From NCBI GenBank assembly GCA_051955535.1, contig JBQCGP010000085.1, positions 62,001 through 126,000 on the forward strand: a stretch of 64,000 nucleotides of DNA. The letters are read 5' to 3'. Below the pieces are notes generated by a model. It searched no databases. It was given only the letters and a program-made list of their open reading frames with translations, and had not been told where the DNA came from. Both the position numbers and the translations under genes were made by a program. Shown in pieces: positions 8,165-16,620 of the stretch (position 1 is the stretch's first letter; every line of letters starts with the position of its first letter). The stretch comes from 13-2-20CM-68-14 sp051955535 (GTDB lineage: Bacteria; Actinomycetota; Thermoleophilia; Gaiellales; Gaiellaceae).

Positions 8165-9532
8165 GTGGCCGCGCCCGTCACGAAGGACCAGGAGCTCGAG
8201 CTCCACGTCGACTCGCTCGCCTACGGTGGGAACGGCGTCGCGCGGCTGAACGGCTTCGTCGTCTTCGTGCGCCGCGGGTTGCCCGGCGACACGGTCCTCG
8301 CGCGAGTGACGAAGGTGAAGCGCAGCCACGCGGAGGCGCTCGCGGTCGACGTCGTCGAGCCGAGCCCAAGTCGCGTCGATGCGCCCTGCGCGCACTATCC
8401 GGCCTGTGGCGGCTGCCGCTTCCAGGACCTCGCGTACGCCGCGCAGCTCGAGGCGAAGCAGGAGCAAGTGCGTGACGCGCTGCGGCGGATCGGCGGGATC
8501 GCGGAGCCGCCGCTCGAGCCGGCCGTGCCGGCCGAGTCCGAGTTCTTCTATCGCAACAAGCTCGAGTATTCCTTCACTGCCGCGCCGGGCGGCCCCTCGC
8601 TCGGGTTCCACAAGGCGGGCCGCTGGGACGAGGTGCTCGAGGTCGAGAAGTGCTGGCTGACCACCGAGCTCGGCAACGCGATCCGCAACGCGGTCCGCGA
8701 TTGGGCGCGCGCAGAGCGGCTCGAGCCCTACGACCAGGCCGACCAGAGTGGCTACCTCCGCCATCTCGTCGTCCGCGAGGGGCGCAACACCGGCCAGGTC
8801 CTCGTCCAGCTCGTCACGGCCGCGGGCGAGCGCTTCGACCGCGACGAGCTCGTCGAGATACTGCGCCGCTTCCCCGAGGTACGTTCGATCCACTGGGCGG
8901 TCAACGAGACGCCCGCAGAGGTGACCAACCTTCCGACGACTCTTCTCTGGGGTGACGAGGCGATCGAGGAGGAGCTCTGCGGCCTTCGCTTCCGCGTCCG
9001 GCCGGGCGCGTTCCTTCAGACAAACACCGCGATGGCGGAGAGGCTTTACTCGCTCGCCGCCGACTACGCTGGGTTGACCGGCGGCGAGACGGTGTACGAC
9101 CTCTACTGCGGAATCGGGACGATCGGGCTGACGCTTGCCTCACAGGCGCTGACCGTGTGGGGCGTCGAGGTGTCGGAGGAGTCGGTGGCGTGCGCCCTCG
9201 AGAACGCCGACCTCAACGGGATCTCGAACGCCGCTTTCTTCGCCGGCGAGGTCGGTGCATCGCTCGAGGAGCTCCAAGACCGTGCCGGCCCGCCCGACGT
9301 CGCCGTGGTCGACCCACCCCGCGCGGGGCTGTCGGGGAAGGCGCTACGGCGGCTCGCGCGACTCGCGGCGCCGCGGATCGTGTACGTCTCGTGCAACCCG
9401 ACGACGCTGGCGGGCAACGTCAAAGAGCTTGACCGCGAGTGGGGCTACCAACTAGAGCGCGTGCGCCCGGTCGACATGTTCCCGCACACGCCGCACGTCG
9501 AAAGCGTCGCGCTACTGACGCGGGCGGCGTAG
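8165..9532 (+). CDS. 23S rRNA (uracil-5-)-methyltransferase, RlmD/TrmA family
   Basis: A 455-residue SAM-dependent RNA methyltransferase. An N-terminal TRAM-like domain (VDSLAYGGNGVARLNGFVVF) is followed by an iron-sulphur cysteine set C75, C81, C84 in CAHYPACGGC. The SAM domain has YDLYCGIGTIGL, VVDPPRAGLSG and the catalytic cysteine in VSCNPTTLAGN near the C-terminus. It forms m5U in rRNA or tRNA; RlmCD versus TrmA cannot be separated here. I chose GTG 8165 because TAGCCT lies seven bases upstream, overlapping the stop codon of the phosphoesterase gene. Its 3' end overlaps the convergent presenilin-like gene by 21 bases. Confidence 0.85.
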   Translation: MAAPVTKDQELELHVDSLAYGGNGVARLNGFVVFVRRGLPGDTVLARVTKVKRSHAEALAVDVVEPSPSRVDAPCAHYPACGGCRFQDLAYAAQLEAKQEQVRDALRRIGGIAEPPLEPAVPAESEFFYRNKLEYSFTAAPGGPSLGFHKAGRWDEVLEVEKCWLTTELGNAIRNAVRDWARAERLEPYDQADQSGYLRHLVVREGRNTGQVLVQLVTAAGERFDRDELVEILRRFPEVRSIHWAVNETPAEVTNLPTTLLWGDEAIEEELCGLRFRVRPGAFLQTNTAMAERLYSLAADYAGLTGGETVYDLYCGIGTIGLTLASQALTVWGVEVSEESVACALENADLNGISNAAFFAGEVGASLEELQDRAGPPDVAVVDPPRAGLSGKALRRLARLAAPRIVYVSCNPTTLAGNVKELDREWGYQLERVRPVDMFPHTPHVESVALLTRAA

Positions 9533-10273
9533 CCGCTTCCAGAGCACGTCCGCGTTCGCGAGCAGGAAACCGAGTGAGAGGAGCGGCAGCGCGGGGAGCC
9601 CCGGCTTGTTCCAGGCGACCGCGATCGCGATCGTCGCGCCGAAGGAGGCGACCAGAAGGACCCAGGTCGGGAGCACGCGGAGGCCGAAGCGCGCGGCCGC
9701 GGCGAGAAAGAGGCCGAAGAACAGGATGTCCGGCAGGCCGAGGTTCGCGGAGCTGTCCTCGCCCGGCACGGGGAACGCGATCGACAGCGTCGAGAACACC
9801 TGGCGGTGGTGGTGGACGATGTGGTTGGTCGGCCCGCGCCAGACCGAGTAGGCATCGACCCACGGGACGATGCAGGCGACGAGCACGACCCACGAAAGCG
9901 CCTCGAAGAAGTTGAGGAACCAGAAGGCCGCGAACGTCATCGCGAAGAGCTTCGAGAAGTCGGCGAGCGTGTTCAGACCGGCCTCGTGAAGCAGCAGGGC
10001 CAGGACCGCGAAGGCGACCGCGACCATGAGCAGCTCGACCTCGCGTGCCCTGGAAAGCGGCAGCACCAGGTAGACGAGAGCGAACACGGCAGGCATCAAC
10101 ACGAACGACAGAAAGGCGACGTCGCCCCAGGTCGAGGTATCCGGCAGCGACTCGTGGAAGCGGTAGTAGAGCCCGAGCGCGACGGCGAGCGCGGCGAACG
10201 CCGCGGCCCGCCGGGTCCCTAGTAGGGCGGGAGCTCTGAGTACCAGGGACCGAGCTGCTTGAACGCGTTCCAA
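9512..10273 (-). CDS. Presenilin/signal-peptide-peptidase-like intramembrane aspartyl protease
   Basis: A roughly 253-residue protein with eight to nine hydrophobic segments. Three presenilin-type motifs occur in the right order near the C-terminus: WVDAYSVWRG (Asp140, the 'YD' position), GLPDILFFG (Asp182, the 'GxGD' position, with proline for glycine) and GLPALPLLSLGF (the 'PAL' motif). Archaeal presenilin homologues have the same DAxSV...GLGD...PxL pattern, so I infer a family A22-type protease that cuts membrane helices. The start is uncertain: no ATG or GTG precedes the first helix, so I used TTG 10273 inside the upstream gene; CTG 10246 is an alternative. It follows the uracil-DNA glycosylase-like gene without a gap. 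Confidence 0.6.
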   Translation of the reverse strand: MERVQAARSLVLRAPALLGTRRAAAFAALAVALGLYYRFHESLPDTSTWGDVAFLSFVLMPAVFALVYLVLPLSRAREVELLMVAVAFAVLALLLHEAGLNTLADFSKLFAMTFAAFWFLNFFEALSWVVLVACIVPWVDAYSVWRGPTNHIVHHHRQVFSTLSIAFPVPGEDSSANLGLPDILFFGLFLAAAARFGLRVLPTWVLLVASFGATIAIAVAWNKPGLPALPLLSLGFLLANADVLWKRLRRPRQ

Positions 10274-10812
10274 AAGGCCGTCTTGGCGGGTTGCTCGTCG
10301 AGCGAGGCGTCGATGTCCGGGACGACGAGCGCCTCGATTGTGGGGGTGAAGCGCTGGAGCTCGCCGACCTTCTGCTCCAAGGTGTCGGCGAGCGGGAACT
10401 CGAGCTCGTTCAGGAAGCGCAGCGCGTCGTCGCCCATCACGACGACGAGCTTCGGCTGGACGGTGTGGAGCTCGCGGGTCAGGAACGCGCGCGCCTCCTC
10501 GTCGTCCTCGCCGGCGAACTTGATGCAGTTCGTGCCGTAGATCGCGAGCGGATCGACCTGCAAACGCTGCAGTGACTTCAGGATCGCCTGTCCGGCGCGG
10601 CCGTAGAAGGCGACGCCTTCCTGCACCTCGGCCTGCTGCGGCCCGTACTTGAGCAGGAAGACGTCGCCGAGCGGATGGCCCGACCCGAGCACCGGAATCC
10701 CCTCCGCACCCGCAGCTTTCTGGATCTCGTCGCCGAGCTCGTTGATCTCGGTGATGGCCTTTTGCAGGTACTTCTCGTAGATCTCGTCGGTGGGCGTCGG
10801 CGACACGGGCAT
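10219..10812 (-). CDS. Uracil-DNA glycosylase superfamily protein
   Basis: A 197-residue protein with a UDG-fold pattern: GIPVLGSGHPLGDVFLLKYG as the active-site loop region, an aromatic EGVAFYGRAGQAILKSL segment matching the 'PF.G.AG..L' part of family 4/5 enzymes, YGTNCIKF in the position of 'TN.VKC', and VVVMGDDALRFL. It lacks the usual N-terminal cysteine pair of the [4Fe-4S] UDGs, so it may be a cluster-free or non-enzymatic branch. ATG 10812 follows the stop of the upstream gene by 14 bases; the upstream open extension overlaps that gene and is unlikely. The role in base excision repair is inferred from the fold. Confidence 0.65.
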   Translation of the reverse strand: MPVSPTPTDEIYEKYLQKAITEINELGDEIQKAAGAEGIPVLGSGHPLGDVFLLKYGPQQAEVQEGVAFYGRAGQAILKSLQRLQVDPLAIYGTNCIKFAGEDDEEARAFLTRELHTVQPKLVVVMGDDALRFLNELEFPLADTLEQKVGELQRFTPTIEALVVPDIDASLDEQPAKTAFWNAFKQLGPWYSELPPY

Positions 10813-10826
10813 GGTCGAGTTCTCGC

Positions 10827-12551
10827 TCAGCGGACCCGTTCCTTGGCTTGCGCCGCCCACTTGAGTGACTGCAGGTAGAGGAGCGACTTCGGCCGCCGCA
10901 GAACCTGGGCCGAACGGAGGCTGACGAGGAACTCTTCGCGGTCGTGGAACTCGCGCATCCGGAGCGTGCCGGTGCCGACGCCCTGGAGGACGTGCGCGTC
11001 GGAGCCTGCGCCCATCGTGAGGTTGTACTTGCGCGCAAACCGGAGTGCCTCATCGTTGTACGCCTCGAACAGCAGCCGCGCGTTGTAGACCTCGAAGACG
11101 TCGATCTCGCCGAGGTACCGCCGCAAGGTCGCGGGGTCGGGGATCGCATGCATGCGGTCGAACGGGTGGGGCAGGTAGGCGATTCCATCCTGCTCATGGA
11201 TGGCGGCCAGCGTGTCGCCGAACGAGAGCCCGCGTGGGATCTCCTCGCTCAGGTAGAGGCCGATCACCTCGCCCTGCTCGTCGGTCTTGACCTCTTCGCC
11301 GGGGATGACCGTCAGCGGCGTCGTCGTCGCCAGCGCCTCGAGCGCGCCTCCGAAGACGTTGTGGTCGGTGATCGCGACTGCGCCGAGGCCCTCGCCCTCG
11401 GCGTGAGTGAGCAGGTCGGCGACTTCGATCGCGCAGTCGTGTGACCAGTTGGTGTGAAGGTGAAGGTCGCAGACGATCCAGTCGCGGTCGGCGAGCGGCT
11501 CGTCGGTTCCTGCGACCCGGCGTCGTTTCGCCAGCTCGCGGTAGATGGCGTCGTGCTCGCGCGCCAGCCGGGCGAAGGTCTGCCCCTCGGCGCGCTTACG
11601 GTTCTCTCGCCCTTCGTGCTCGCGGAGCCCGTCGTCCTCCGCGAGCCGCGCCGTGGCGGCGGCGGCGAGCTCGGGCTGTGTCCGCAGGCCGGGGGGCGCG
11701 GCAATCGCCGCGCCGGCGGCGGCAGCCTCGAGCGCGACGCGGTTGAGCCCGTCGAGAGCGGGAACGAAGATCGACGCCTCGTTGAGCAGCGGCGCCCGGG
11801 CGACGCCGTCGCGCGCGGTGCGAACGCGGACTCGGCCGGCCAAGGCGCGTGGAATCGTCGGCCGGCCGCTCAAGGGCTTCGTGCGCAGCATGACCAGGTC
11901 CCAGTCCGGCAATTCGCGCAGGGCGCGCAGCACCGAGCGCGCGAGGCGCTCGCCGGGGCGCCACTCCAGCACGATCAGCTTGCGTTTCGCCACTGGCCGA
12001 AAGAGCTCGGTGTCGACCCCGGGAGAGACGAACTGATAGTCGCCGGGGAGCCGGAGCTCGGCGGCCTCGGCGACCTCGGCAGAGGTCGCCAACAGGGCGT
12101 CGATCCGCGAGAGGAGACGCGCCCGCTGCGGCTTCCCGGGCGGGTAGCCGAGCCGGTCTGCCGAGAGGAAGGTCGCGACGCCCAGCGCGTGCGAGTCGCG
12201 CAGTGCGAGATAGGAGAGGCTCGGCAGTCCCGGCTCGAACCCGTGCACGATGTCGAAGCGGCCGCGCTCGAGCGCGAGCGCGAGGTTCGCCCGCACGCCC
12301 ACCGGTACGCCGATCCGGCTTCGGCGCGAGACCGGAAGCGCAGGGCCGAGGGCGATCACGTCGCGCCCGCTCCCCCCGTCGAGAAGTGCTCGCCGCCCGG
12401 CGACGATGTCGCTGGCGCGGGTCGACGCTGCGAGCACGGTCACCTGGTGCCCGAGCGCCCGCAGCTCGCGCGCGAGCCCCTCGACGTGCTCGTTGACGTC
12501 GTGCGGCCTCGACCAGGCGAACGGCGTCACGAGGCAGACTCGGAGGCCCAT
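10827..12551 (-). CDS. Glycosyltransferase family 4-like and PHP phosphoesterase fusion
   Basis: A 574-residue two-domain protein. Residues 1-335 follow a GT-B pattern: VCLVTPFAWSRPHDVNEHVE at the start, DIVHGFEPGLPSL, VSPGVDTELFRP and a degenerate C-terminal half with LNRVALEAAAAGAA in place of the usual E-x7-E block. From about residue 357 comes a PHP domain: CDLHLHTNWSHDC, AITDHNVFGG, PGEEVKT, YLPHPFDR and GAGSDAHV, which supply the metal-binding histidines and aspartates. PHP domains hydrolyse phosphate esters. The fusion suggests coupled sugar-phosphate or glycolipid chemistry, but the reaction is unknown. ATG 12551 has GGAGG five bases upstream and TAGACT nine bases upstream. Confidence 0.75.
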   Translation of the reverse strand: MGLRVCLVTPFAWSRPHDVNEHVEGLARELRALGHQVTVLAASTRASDIVAGRRALLDGGSGRDVIALGPALPVSRRSRIGVPVGVRANLALALERGRFDIVHGFEPGLPSLSYLALRDSHALGVATFLSADRLGYPPGKPQRARLLSRIDALLATSAEVAEAAELRLPGDYQFVSPGVDTELFRPVAKRKLIVLEWRPGERLARSVLRALRELPDWDLVMLRTKPLSGRPTIPRALAGRVRVRTARDGVARAPLLNEASIFVPALDGLNRVALEAAAAGAAIAAPPGLRTQPELAAAATARLAEDDGLREHEGRENRKRAEGQTFARLAREHDAIYRELAKRRRVAGTDEPLADRDWIVCDLHLHTNWSHDCAIEVADLLTHAEGEGLGAVAITDHNVFGGALEALATTTPLTVIPGEEVKTDEQGEVIGLYLSEEIPRGLSFGDTLAAIHEQDGIAYLPHPFDRMHAIPDPATLRRYLGEIDVFEVYNARLLFEAYNDEALRFARKYNLTMGAGSDAHVLQGVGTGTLRMREFHDREEFLVSLRSAQVLRRPKSLLYLQSLKWAAQAKERVR

Positions 12552-12580
12552 TCGCCTCCGAGTCTAGCCCCGCCTGTTCG

Positions 12581-13729
12581 CTAGGTGGTCTCGACGGGCT
12601 CGGCCGTCGCGGCGGTCTTCTTGCGCGCGTTCTGCGCGATGAAGTCCTCGACGAGGTCGCGCGCGGCGTCGTCCGCGTACTGGACCGGGGGTGACTTCAT
12701 CAGGTACGCGGACGGGCCTTCGAGCGTTCCCGAGATGCCGTTGTTCATCGCGAGCTTCGTGAGGCGCACGGCATCCGTGACGACGCCCGCCGAGTTCGGC
12801 GAGTCCCAGACCTCGATCTTCAGCTCGGCGTTCAGCGGCACGTCCCCGAACGCGGTGCCCTCGAGCCGGATGTACGCCCACTTGCGGTCCTCGAGCCACG
12901 GAACGTGGTCGGAGGGGCCCACGTGGATGTCGCCGGGCGGGATCTCGTAGGGGACGGTCGACTGGATCGAGTACGTCTTCGAGATCTTCTTGGACTCGAG
13001 CCGCTCGCGCTCCAGCATGTTCAGGAAGTCGGCGTTGCCGCCGAAGTTCAGCTGGAACGTCCGGTCGACCTTGACGCCGCGGTCGCGGAAGATGCCCATA
13101 AGGACGCGGTGCGTGATCGTGGCGCCGACCTGCGACTTGATGTCGTCGCCGATGATCGGGACGCCGGCCTTCTTGAAGCGGTCGCTCCAGTACTTCTCAC
13201 GGCCGATGAAGACGGGCATGCAGTTCACCATCGCGCAGCCGGCGTTGAGGATCTGCTCGGTGTACCACTTGGTCGCCTCCTCGGAGCCGACCGGAAGGTA
13301 GTTGACGACGACGTCGGTACCGGTCTCCTTGAGGATCCCGACCACGTCATCCGTCGAGCCCTTCGCCTTCTTGACCTTCTGCGACAGGTACTTGCCGAGC
13401 CCGTCGTGGGTCATGCCGCGCGAGACCGTGATCCCGGTCTTGGGCACGTCGGCGAACTTGATCGTGTTGTTCGGGTGGGCCCAGATCGCCTCGCCGAGGT
13501 CCTTGCCGACCTTGCCCTCGACGACGTCGAAGGCGGCGGTGAACTCGATGTCGCGGACGTGGTAGCCGCCCAGGTCGACGTGCATCAGGCCCGGCACGAA
13601 GTCGCCAGGGTTGGCGTCCTTGTAGTACTCGACGCCCTGCACGAACGAGCTCGCGCAGTTGCCGACGCCGATGATCGCCACGCGCACCTTCTCGGCGGAG
13701 CGTGCGGCCTTACCGTTGGTCGAAGCCAT
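12581..13729 (-). CDS. ino1: myo-Inositol-1-phosphate synthase
   Basis: A 382-residue NAD-dependent enzyme that converts glucose 6-phosphate to 1L-myo-inositol 1-phosphate. The actinobacterial/archaeal type is clear from VAIIGVGNCASSFVQGVEYY at the N-terminus, VNYLPVGSEEATKWY, NCMPVFIG, the GDDIKSQVGATITHR active-site block and LNFGGNADFLNM. ATG 13729 has an AGGA box five bases upstream. It overlaps the CDP-alcohol phosphatidyltransferase gene by 20 bases, so the two products, inositol phosphate and its lipid acceptor step, are made together. The PAP2 gene lies upstream in the same operon. Confidence 0.95.
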   Translation of the reverse strand: MASTNGKAARSAEKVRVAIIGVGNCASSFVQGVEYYKDANPGDFVPGLMHVDLGGYHVRDIEFTAAFDVVEGKVGKDLGEAIWAHPNNTIKFADVPKTGITVSRGMTHDGLGKYLSQKVKKAKGSTDDVVGILKETGTDVVVNYLPVGSEEATKWYTEQILNAGCAMVNCMPVFIGREKYWSDRFKKAGVPIIGDDIKSQVGATITHRVLMGIFRDRGVKVDRTFQLNFGGNADFLNMLERERLESKKISKTYSIQSTVPYEIPPGDIHVGPSDHVPWLEDRKWAYIRLEGTAFGDVPLNAELKIEVWDSPNSAGVVTDAVRLTKLAMNNGISGTLEGPSAYLMKSPPVQYADDAARDLVEDFIAQNARKKTAATAEPVETT

Positions 13730-14369
13730 CTGCTTCCTTTCGCTGAAGTTGTTTTCTGACGGACAGGATTCTCTGCACCACCGTCACGCAGGCGGTTACG
13801 GCGAGCAGGTAGACGAACCACTGCAGAGGGACGCCGAGCGGCGCCAGGATGAGCCCCGCCGAGATGACGACGACGCGCTCGGCGCGACCTCCGAGGCCGA
13901 CATCGCCCTTGAGGCCGATCAGCTCCGCCTTCGCGCGCGCGTACGAAACCAGGTAGGAGGCCGCCACCGCGACGACGCAGAAGACGACGGCGACATCGTC
14001 GCCCGCGCGCGCGAAGACGTACGCGATCGCCGCGAGCACGAACCCCTCGCTGACGCGGTCGGAGAGGGAGTCGAGGAACGCGCCGAACGGGGTCGCCTTC
14101 TGGCTTTGGCGCGCAAGCGCGCCGTCCAGGATGTCGAGGATCGAGCCCGTGATGAAGAGCGCCGCGGCGAGCCAGTAAACGAGGAGTTCGTTCCGGTTCT
14201 CGAACGGAATGACGAAAGTCGCCGCGATGCAGAGCAGCACGCCTCCGGTCGTGAGTGCGTTCGGGCTGACGCGCGTGCGCGCGAGACGGGTGACGTAGCG
14301 AGTGGCGAGGCGGCGGGTCCCGTCCGTGTAGGCCTGCTGGACGGAGCCGACCACTGCGGTCCGGTTCAC
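13710..14369 (-). CDS. CDP-alcohol phosphatidyltransferase, probable phosphatidylinositol phosphate synthase
   Basis: A 219-residue membrane enzyme with about six helices and the CDP-alcohol signature D-G-x2-A-R-x8-G-x3-D-x3-D, seen here as DGALARQSQKATPFGAFLDS followed by LSD. It transfers a phosphatidyl group from CDP-diacylglycerol to a polar alcohol. Overlap with ino1 makes inositol 1-phosphate the likely acceptor, as for mycobacterial PgsA1. That substrate is inferred from context. I start it at GTG 14369, where TACGGT lies seven bases upstream; the longer open frame would run into the PAP2 gene. Confidence 0.85.
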   Translation of the reverse strand: MNRTAVVGSVQQAYTDGTRRLATRYVTRLARTRVSPNALTTGGVLLCIAATFVIPFENRNELLVYWLAAALFITGSILDILDGALARQSQKATPFGAFLDSLSDRVSEGFVLAAIAYVFARAGDDVAVVFCVVAVAASYLVSYARAKAELIGLKGDVGLGGRAERVVVISAGLILAPLGVPLQWFVYLLAVTACVTVVQRILSVRKQLQRKEADGFDQR

Positions 14370-14437
14370 GTCTCGGACCGTAGCACCGGTCTCTTGCGAG
14401 GGCCTCTGCACCGTCGGCAGGCGGCCGATCTGCGCCG

Positions 14438-15190
14438 CTAAGCGGCGGCCGTCCGGGGGCGCAGTCGCCTGAGCGGCCGTCCGTAGACGACGCCGAGTGC
14501 CACGAGCGCGACCAGTACGCCGGCCGCGACGTCGAGCCAGAAGTGGTTGCCGGTCGCCATCACCGAGAACCAAACCCAGGCCGGCCAGAGCGCCCAGAAG
14601 ATTTTCGCGAACCAGTTGCGGCAGACGGAGACAAGGACCACACCGATGATCAGCGCGTCCGCGGCGTGCAGGCTCGGCATCGCGGCGTAGGGATTGGCGA
14701 GGACGCTGACGAGGCCGCTGCCGTGGTTGAGGCTTGCGAACTGCGAGAGGGTGTCGTCGAAGCCAAAGTCGGGGAACATCCGCGGCGGCGCGGTCGGAAG
14801 CACGACGTAGCCGACGAGCCCGATCACGTTCGCGAGGAGGATCGTGTTACGGAAGCGGATGAACGCCTCGTGACGCCGCAGGTAGACCCAGAGCAGCGCC
14901 AGTCCGACGACGGTGAACTCGGAGTTCCAGTACGTCCACGAGGCAAGGCTCATCAGCAAGTGGGACGAGTCCACGAAGCGCTGGAAGGTCAGTTCGATCA
15001 GCCCGTGGATGTGGCGCTCGAAGCCGATCACCTTCAGCCCGTTGTCGAAGGCCTTCGGCGGGTTGCGGTCGGCGATGCCCCGTGCAGCTTGGTAGGCGAA
15101 GAGGAACCCGAACCAGATGGCGAGTTGCTTGGCCAGGTCGCCCCAACCGGCGGGAAGAACCCGGCGTCCTACGGCGGCGAGGGTCGTCAT
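14438..15190 (-). CDS. PAP2-superfamily membrane protein, Aur1/inositol-phosphotransferase-like
   Basis: A 250-residue protein with about six helices and the three lipid-phosphatase blocks of the Aur1-like subgroup: PTAPPRM, MPSLHAADA and ATGNHFWLDVAAG, which hold the catalytic histidines. In eukaryotic and actinobacterial relatives this subgroup moves phosphoinositol head groups between lipids or removes phosphate from a lipid. It lies first in the operon with the CDP-alcohol transferase and ino1, so action on the phosphatidylinositol phosphate product is a reasonable inference: dephosphorylation to phosphatidylinositol, or head-group transfer. TAAAAT lies 11 bases before ATG 15190 and no ribosome site is seen. 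Confidence 0.75.
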   Translation of the reverse strand: MTTLAAVGRRVLPAGWGDLAKQLAIWFGFLFAYQAARGIADRNPPKAFDNGLKVIGFERHIHGLIELTFQRFVDSSHLLMSLASWTYWNSEFTVVGLALLWVYLRRHEAFIRFRNTILLANVIGLVGYVVLPTAPPRMFPDFGFDDTLSQFASLNHGSGLVSVLANPYAAMPSLHAADALIIGVVLVSVCRNWFAKIFWALWPAWVWFSVMATGNHFWLDVAAGVLVALVALGVVYGRPLRRLRPRTAAA

Positions 15191-15283
15191 TGGACCCGTC
15201 GATTTTAAAGGGATGGGCGGAGGCTGCGAAAAGGGCTGGAAAAACCCCTGCTAACCGCCGATTTGGCTCATCGAACGCGCCGA

Positions 15284-15355
15284 GGCGCCGCTTGCGGCGC
15301 CGACCTAAAAGGTCGTGCCGACATGCGCGGCGCGACCGCTAAACCCGGCTTGCTG
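15284..15355 (+). repeat. Double-hairpin intergenic repeat, divergent copy
   Basis: Between the PAP2 start and the 3' end of moaA. It opens with the palindrome GGCGCCGC-TT-GCGGCGCC, followed by a second small hairpin (GACCT-AAA-AGGTC at 15302-15314) and a tail ending in AAACCCGGCTTG. The first hairpin, the GCCGACCT that follows it and the tail match the copies at 40211-40436 and 57987-58040; the second hairpin has diverged. Confidence 0.55.
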
Positions 15356-15362
15356 AGTGCGA

Positions 15363-16352
15363 TCAGCCGCCGATCTGTGACATGGAGCGACTCGCCTTCA
15401 CAAAACCTGGCTCGTTGATCTTGTGCTTGAGCTCCTTGTGGGCCACAGCGAAGCGGAGCAGCTCCTCGACGTGTTCGTCGTCGGCTCCGTCACGGAGTGG
15501 CGTCTTCAGGTCCCACTCGCGGCGCGAGAAGAGGCAGGTGCGAAGCTGCCCGTCGGCGGTCAGCCGGATCCGGTCGCACGTCGAGCAGAACGGCTCCGAG
15601 ACGGGGTTCACGAAGCCGATCTCGCCGGCACCGTCCTTGAAGCGGAACCGACGTGCGGTCGAGGACGGCTTCGCGGGGATCTCCTCGAGGGGCCAGTGCT
15701 CCTCGATCAGGGCACGGATCTCGCCGCCGATCAGGACGTCGTCGTCACGCCAGGCCTCATCGGCGTCGAGCGGCATGAACTCGATGAATCGGACGACGTA
15801 GGGCTTACGGCGCGCGAGCTCGGCGAGGGCGGGCACCTCCTCCTCCGTGAAGCCGCGGATCGCGACGCAGTTGACCTTGATCGGGCGCAGCTGCGGGTGG
15901 CGTTCTGCCTCCTCGAGCCCGGCGAGCACCCGGTCGAGCGCGTCGCGGCGGGTGATCTCGGCGAAGCGGACGTGCGAGAGCGAGTCGAGCGAGACGTTGA
16001 GGCGGCGGAGACCCGCCTCGACCAGCGGCCCGGCGAAGCGGTCGAGGAGGACGCCGTTCGTCGTCAGCGAGAGGTCGCGGACGCCCGGGGTACCCGCGAG
16101 CATCTCCACGAGCACCGGCAGATCGCGGCGGACAAGCGGCTCGCCGCCGGTCAGCCGCACCTCATCGACACCCATGCGGGCGAGCACGCGCACGAGCCGG
16201 GCGATCTCCTCGAAGCTCAACACCTCCGCGCGGTCGAGCCACTCGAGCCCTTCGGCCGGCATGCAGTAACGGCAGCGGAAGTTGCACTTGTCCGTCACCG
16301 AGACGCGTAGCGACTTGATCTCGCGTCCCCACGAGTCGCGCAGCGGCTCCAT
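15363..16352 (-). CDS. moaA: GTP 3',8-cyclase (molybdenum cofactor step 1)
   Basis: A 329-residue radical-SAM enzyme that starts molybdopterin synthesis from GTP. The radical-SAM cysteines C23, C27 and C30 lie in DKCNFRCRYCMP. Further on are RLTGGEPLVRRD, LSLTTNGVLL, NVSLDSL, and the second [4Fe-4S] cysteine set in EPFCSTCDRIRLTADG...RTC. The protein ends in a double glycine (SQIGG), required in MoaA. ATG 16352 has TACTCT six bases upstream and no ribosome site. No other mo genes are in the window, so the pathway is scattered. Confidence 0.93.
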   Translation of the reverse strand: MEPLRDSWGREIKSLRVSVTDKCNFRCRYCMPAEGLEWLDRAEVLSFEEIARLVRVLARMGVDEVRLTGGEPLVRRDLPVLVEMLAGTPGVRDLSLTTNGVLLDRFAGPLVEAGLRRLNVSLDSLSHVRFAEITRRDALDRVLAGLEEAERHPQLRPIKVNCVAIRGFTEEEVPALAELARRKPYVVRFIEFMPLDADEAWRDDDVLIGGEIRALIEEHWPLEEIPAKPSSTARRFRFKDGAGEIGFVNPVSEPFCSTCDRIRLTADGQLRTCLFSRREWDLKTPLRDGADDEHVEELLRFAVAHKELKHKINEPGFVKASRSMSQIGG

Positions 16353-16429
16353 GGTCAGAGAGTAGCCACGTTTGACGACGGTCTCGCCGAGGGAGGCCGC
16401 GGCTAAACCGATCAAGGAGGCTCAGAGCG

Positions 16430-16588
16430 ATGAGCGACACCGACTGGACGATGGACAACGGCGAGGAAGACATCGACGAACAGGGCCGGAATCCCACCCA
16501 GCAACGGATGGACGAGGAAGCGTCGCCGTCCGAGGTCGAGAACGAGCCGAGCCCCCACCAGGGCGAGGAGGGCACCGAGCCGGTTTGA
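16430..16588 (+). CDS. Small acidic hydrophilic protein, 52 residues
   Basis: ATG 16430 is preceded by AAGGAGG at 16414-16420, one of the strongest ribosome binding sites in the window. The product is 52 residues, begins MSDTDWTMDNGEEDIDEQGR, and is very rich in Glu, Asp, Gln and Pro with no cysteine and no hydrophobic core, so it is probably intrinsically disordered. Function is not recognised. It stands alone between moaA (divergent) and the RAYT gene (convergent). Confidence 0.65.
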   Translation: MSDTDWTMDNGEEDIDEQGRNPTQQRMDEEASPSEVENEPSPHQGEEGTEPV

Positions 16589-16620
16589 CGTGACGGGCGG
16601 TCCTGACCCGCGCGCCGGTC

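Noticed and set aside
9512..11197. A 561-codon frame joining the presenilin-like protein to upstream sequence
   Set aside because: The upstream part is a shadow of the UDG-like and GT-PHP genes. Only the segment after about 10273 has membrane-protein composition.
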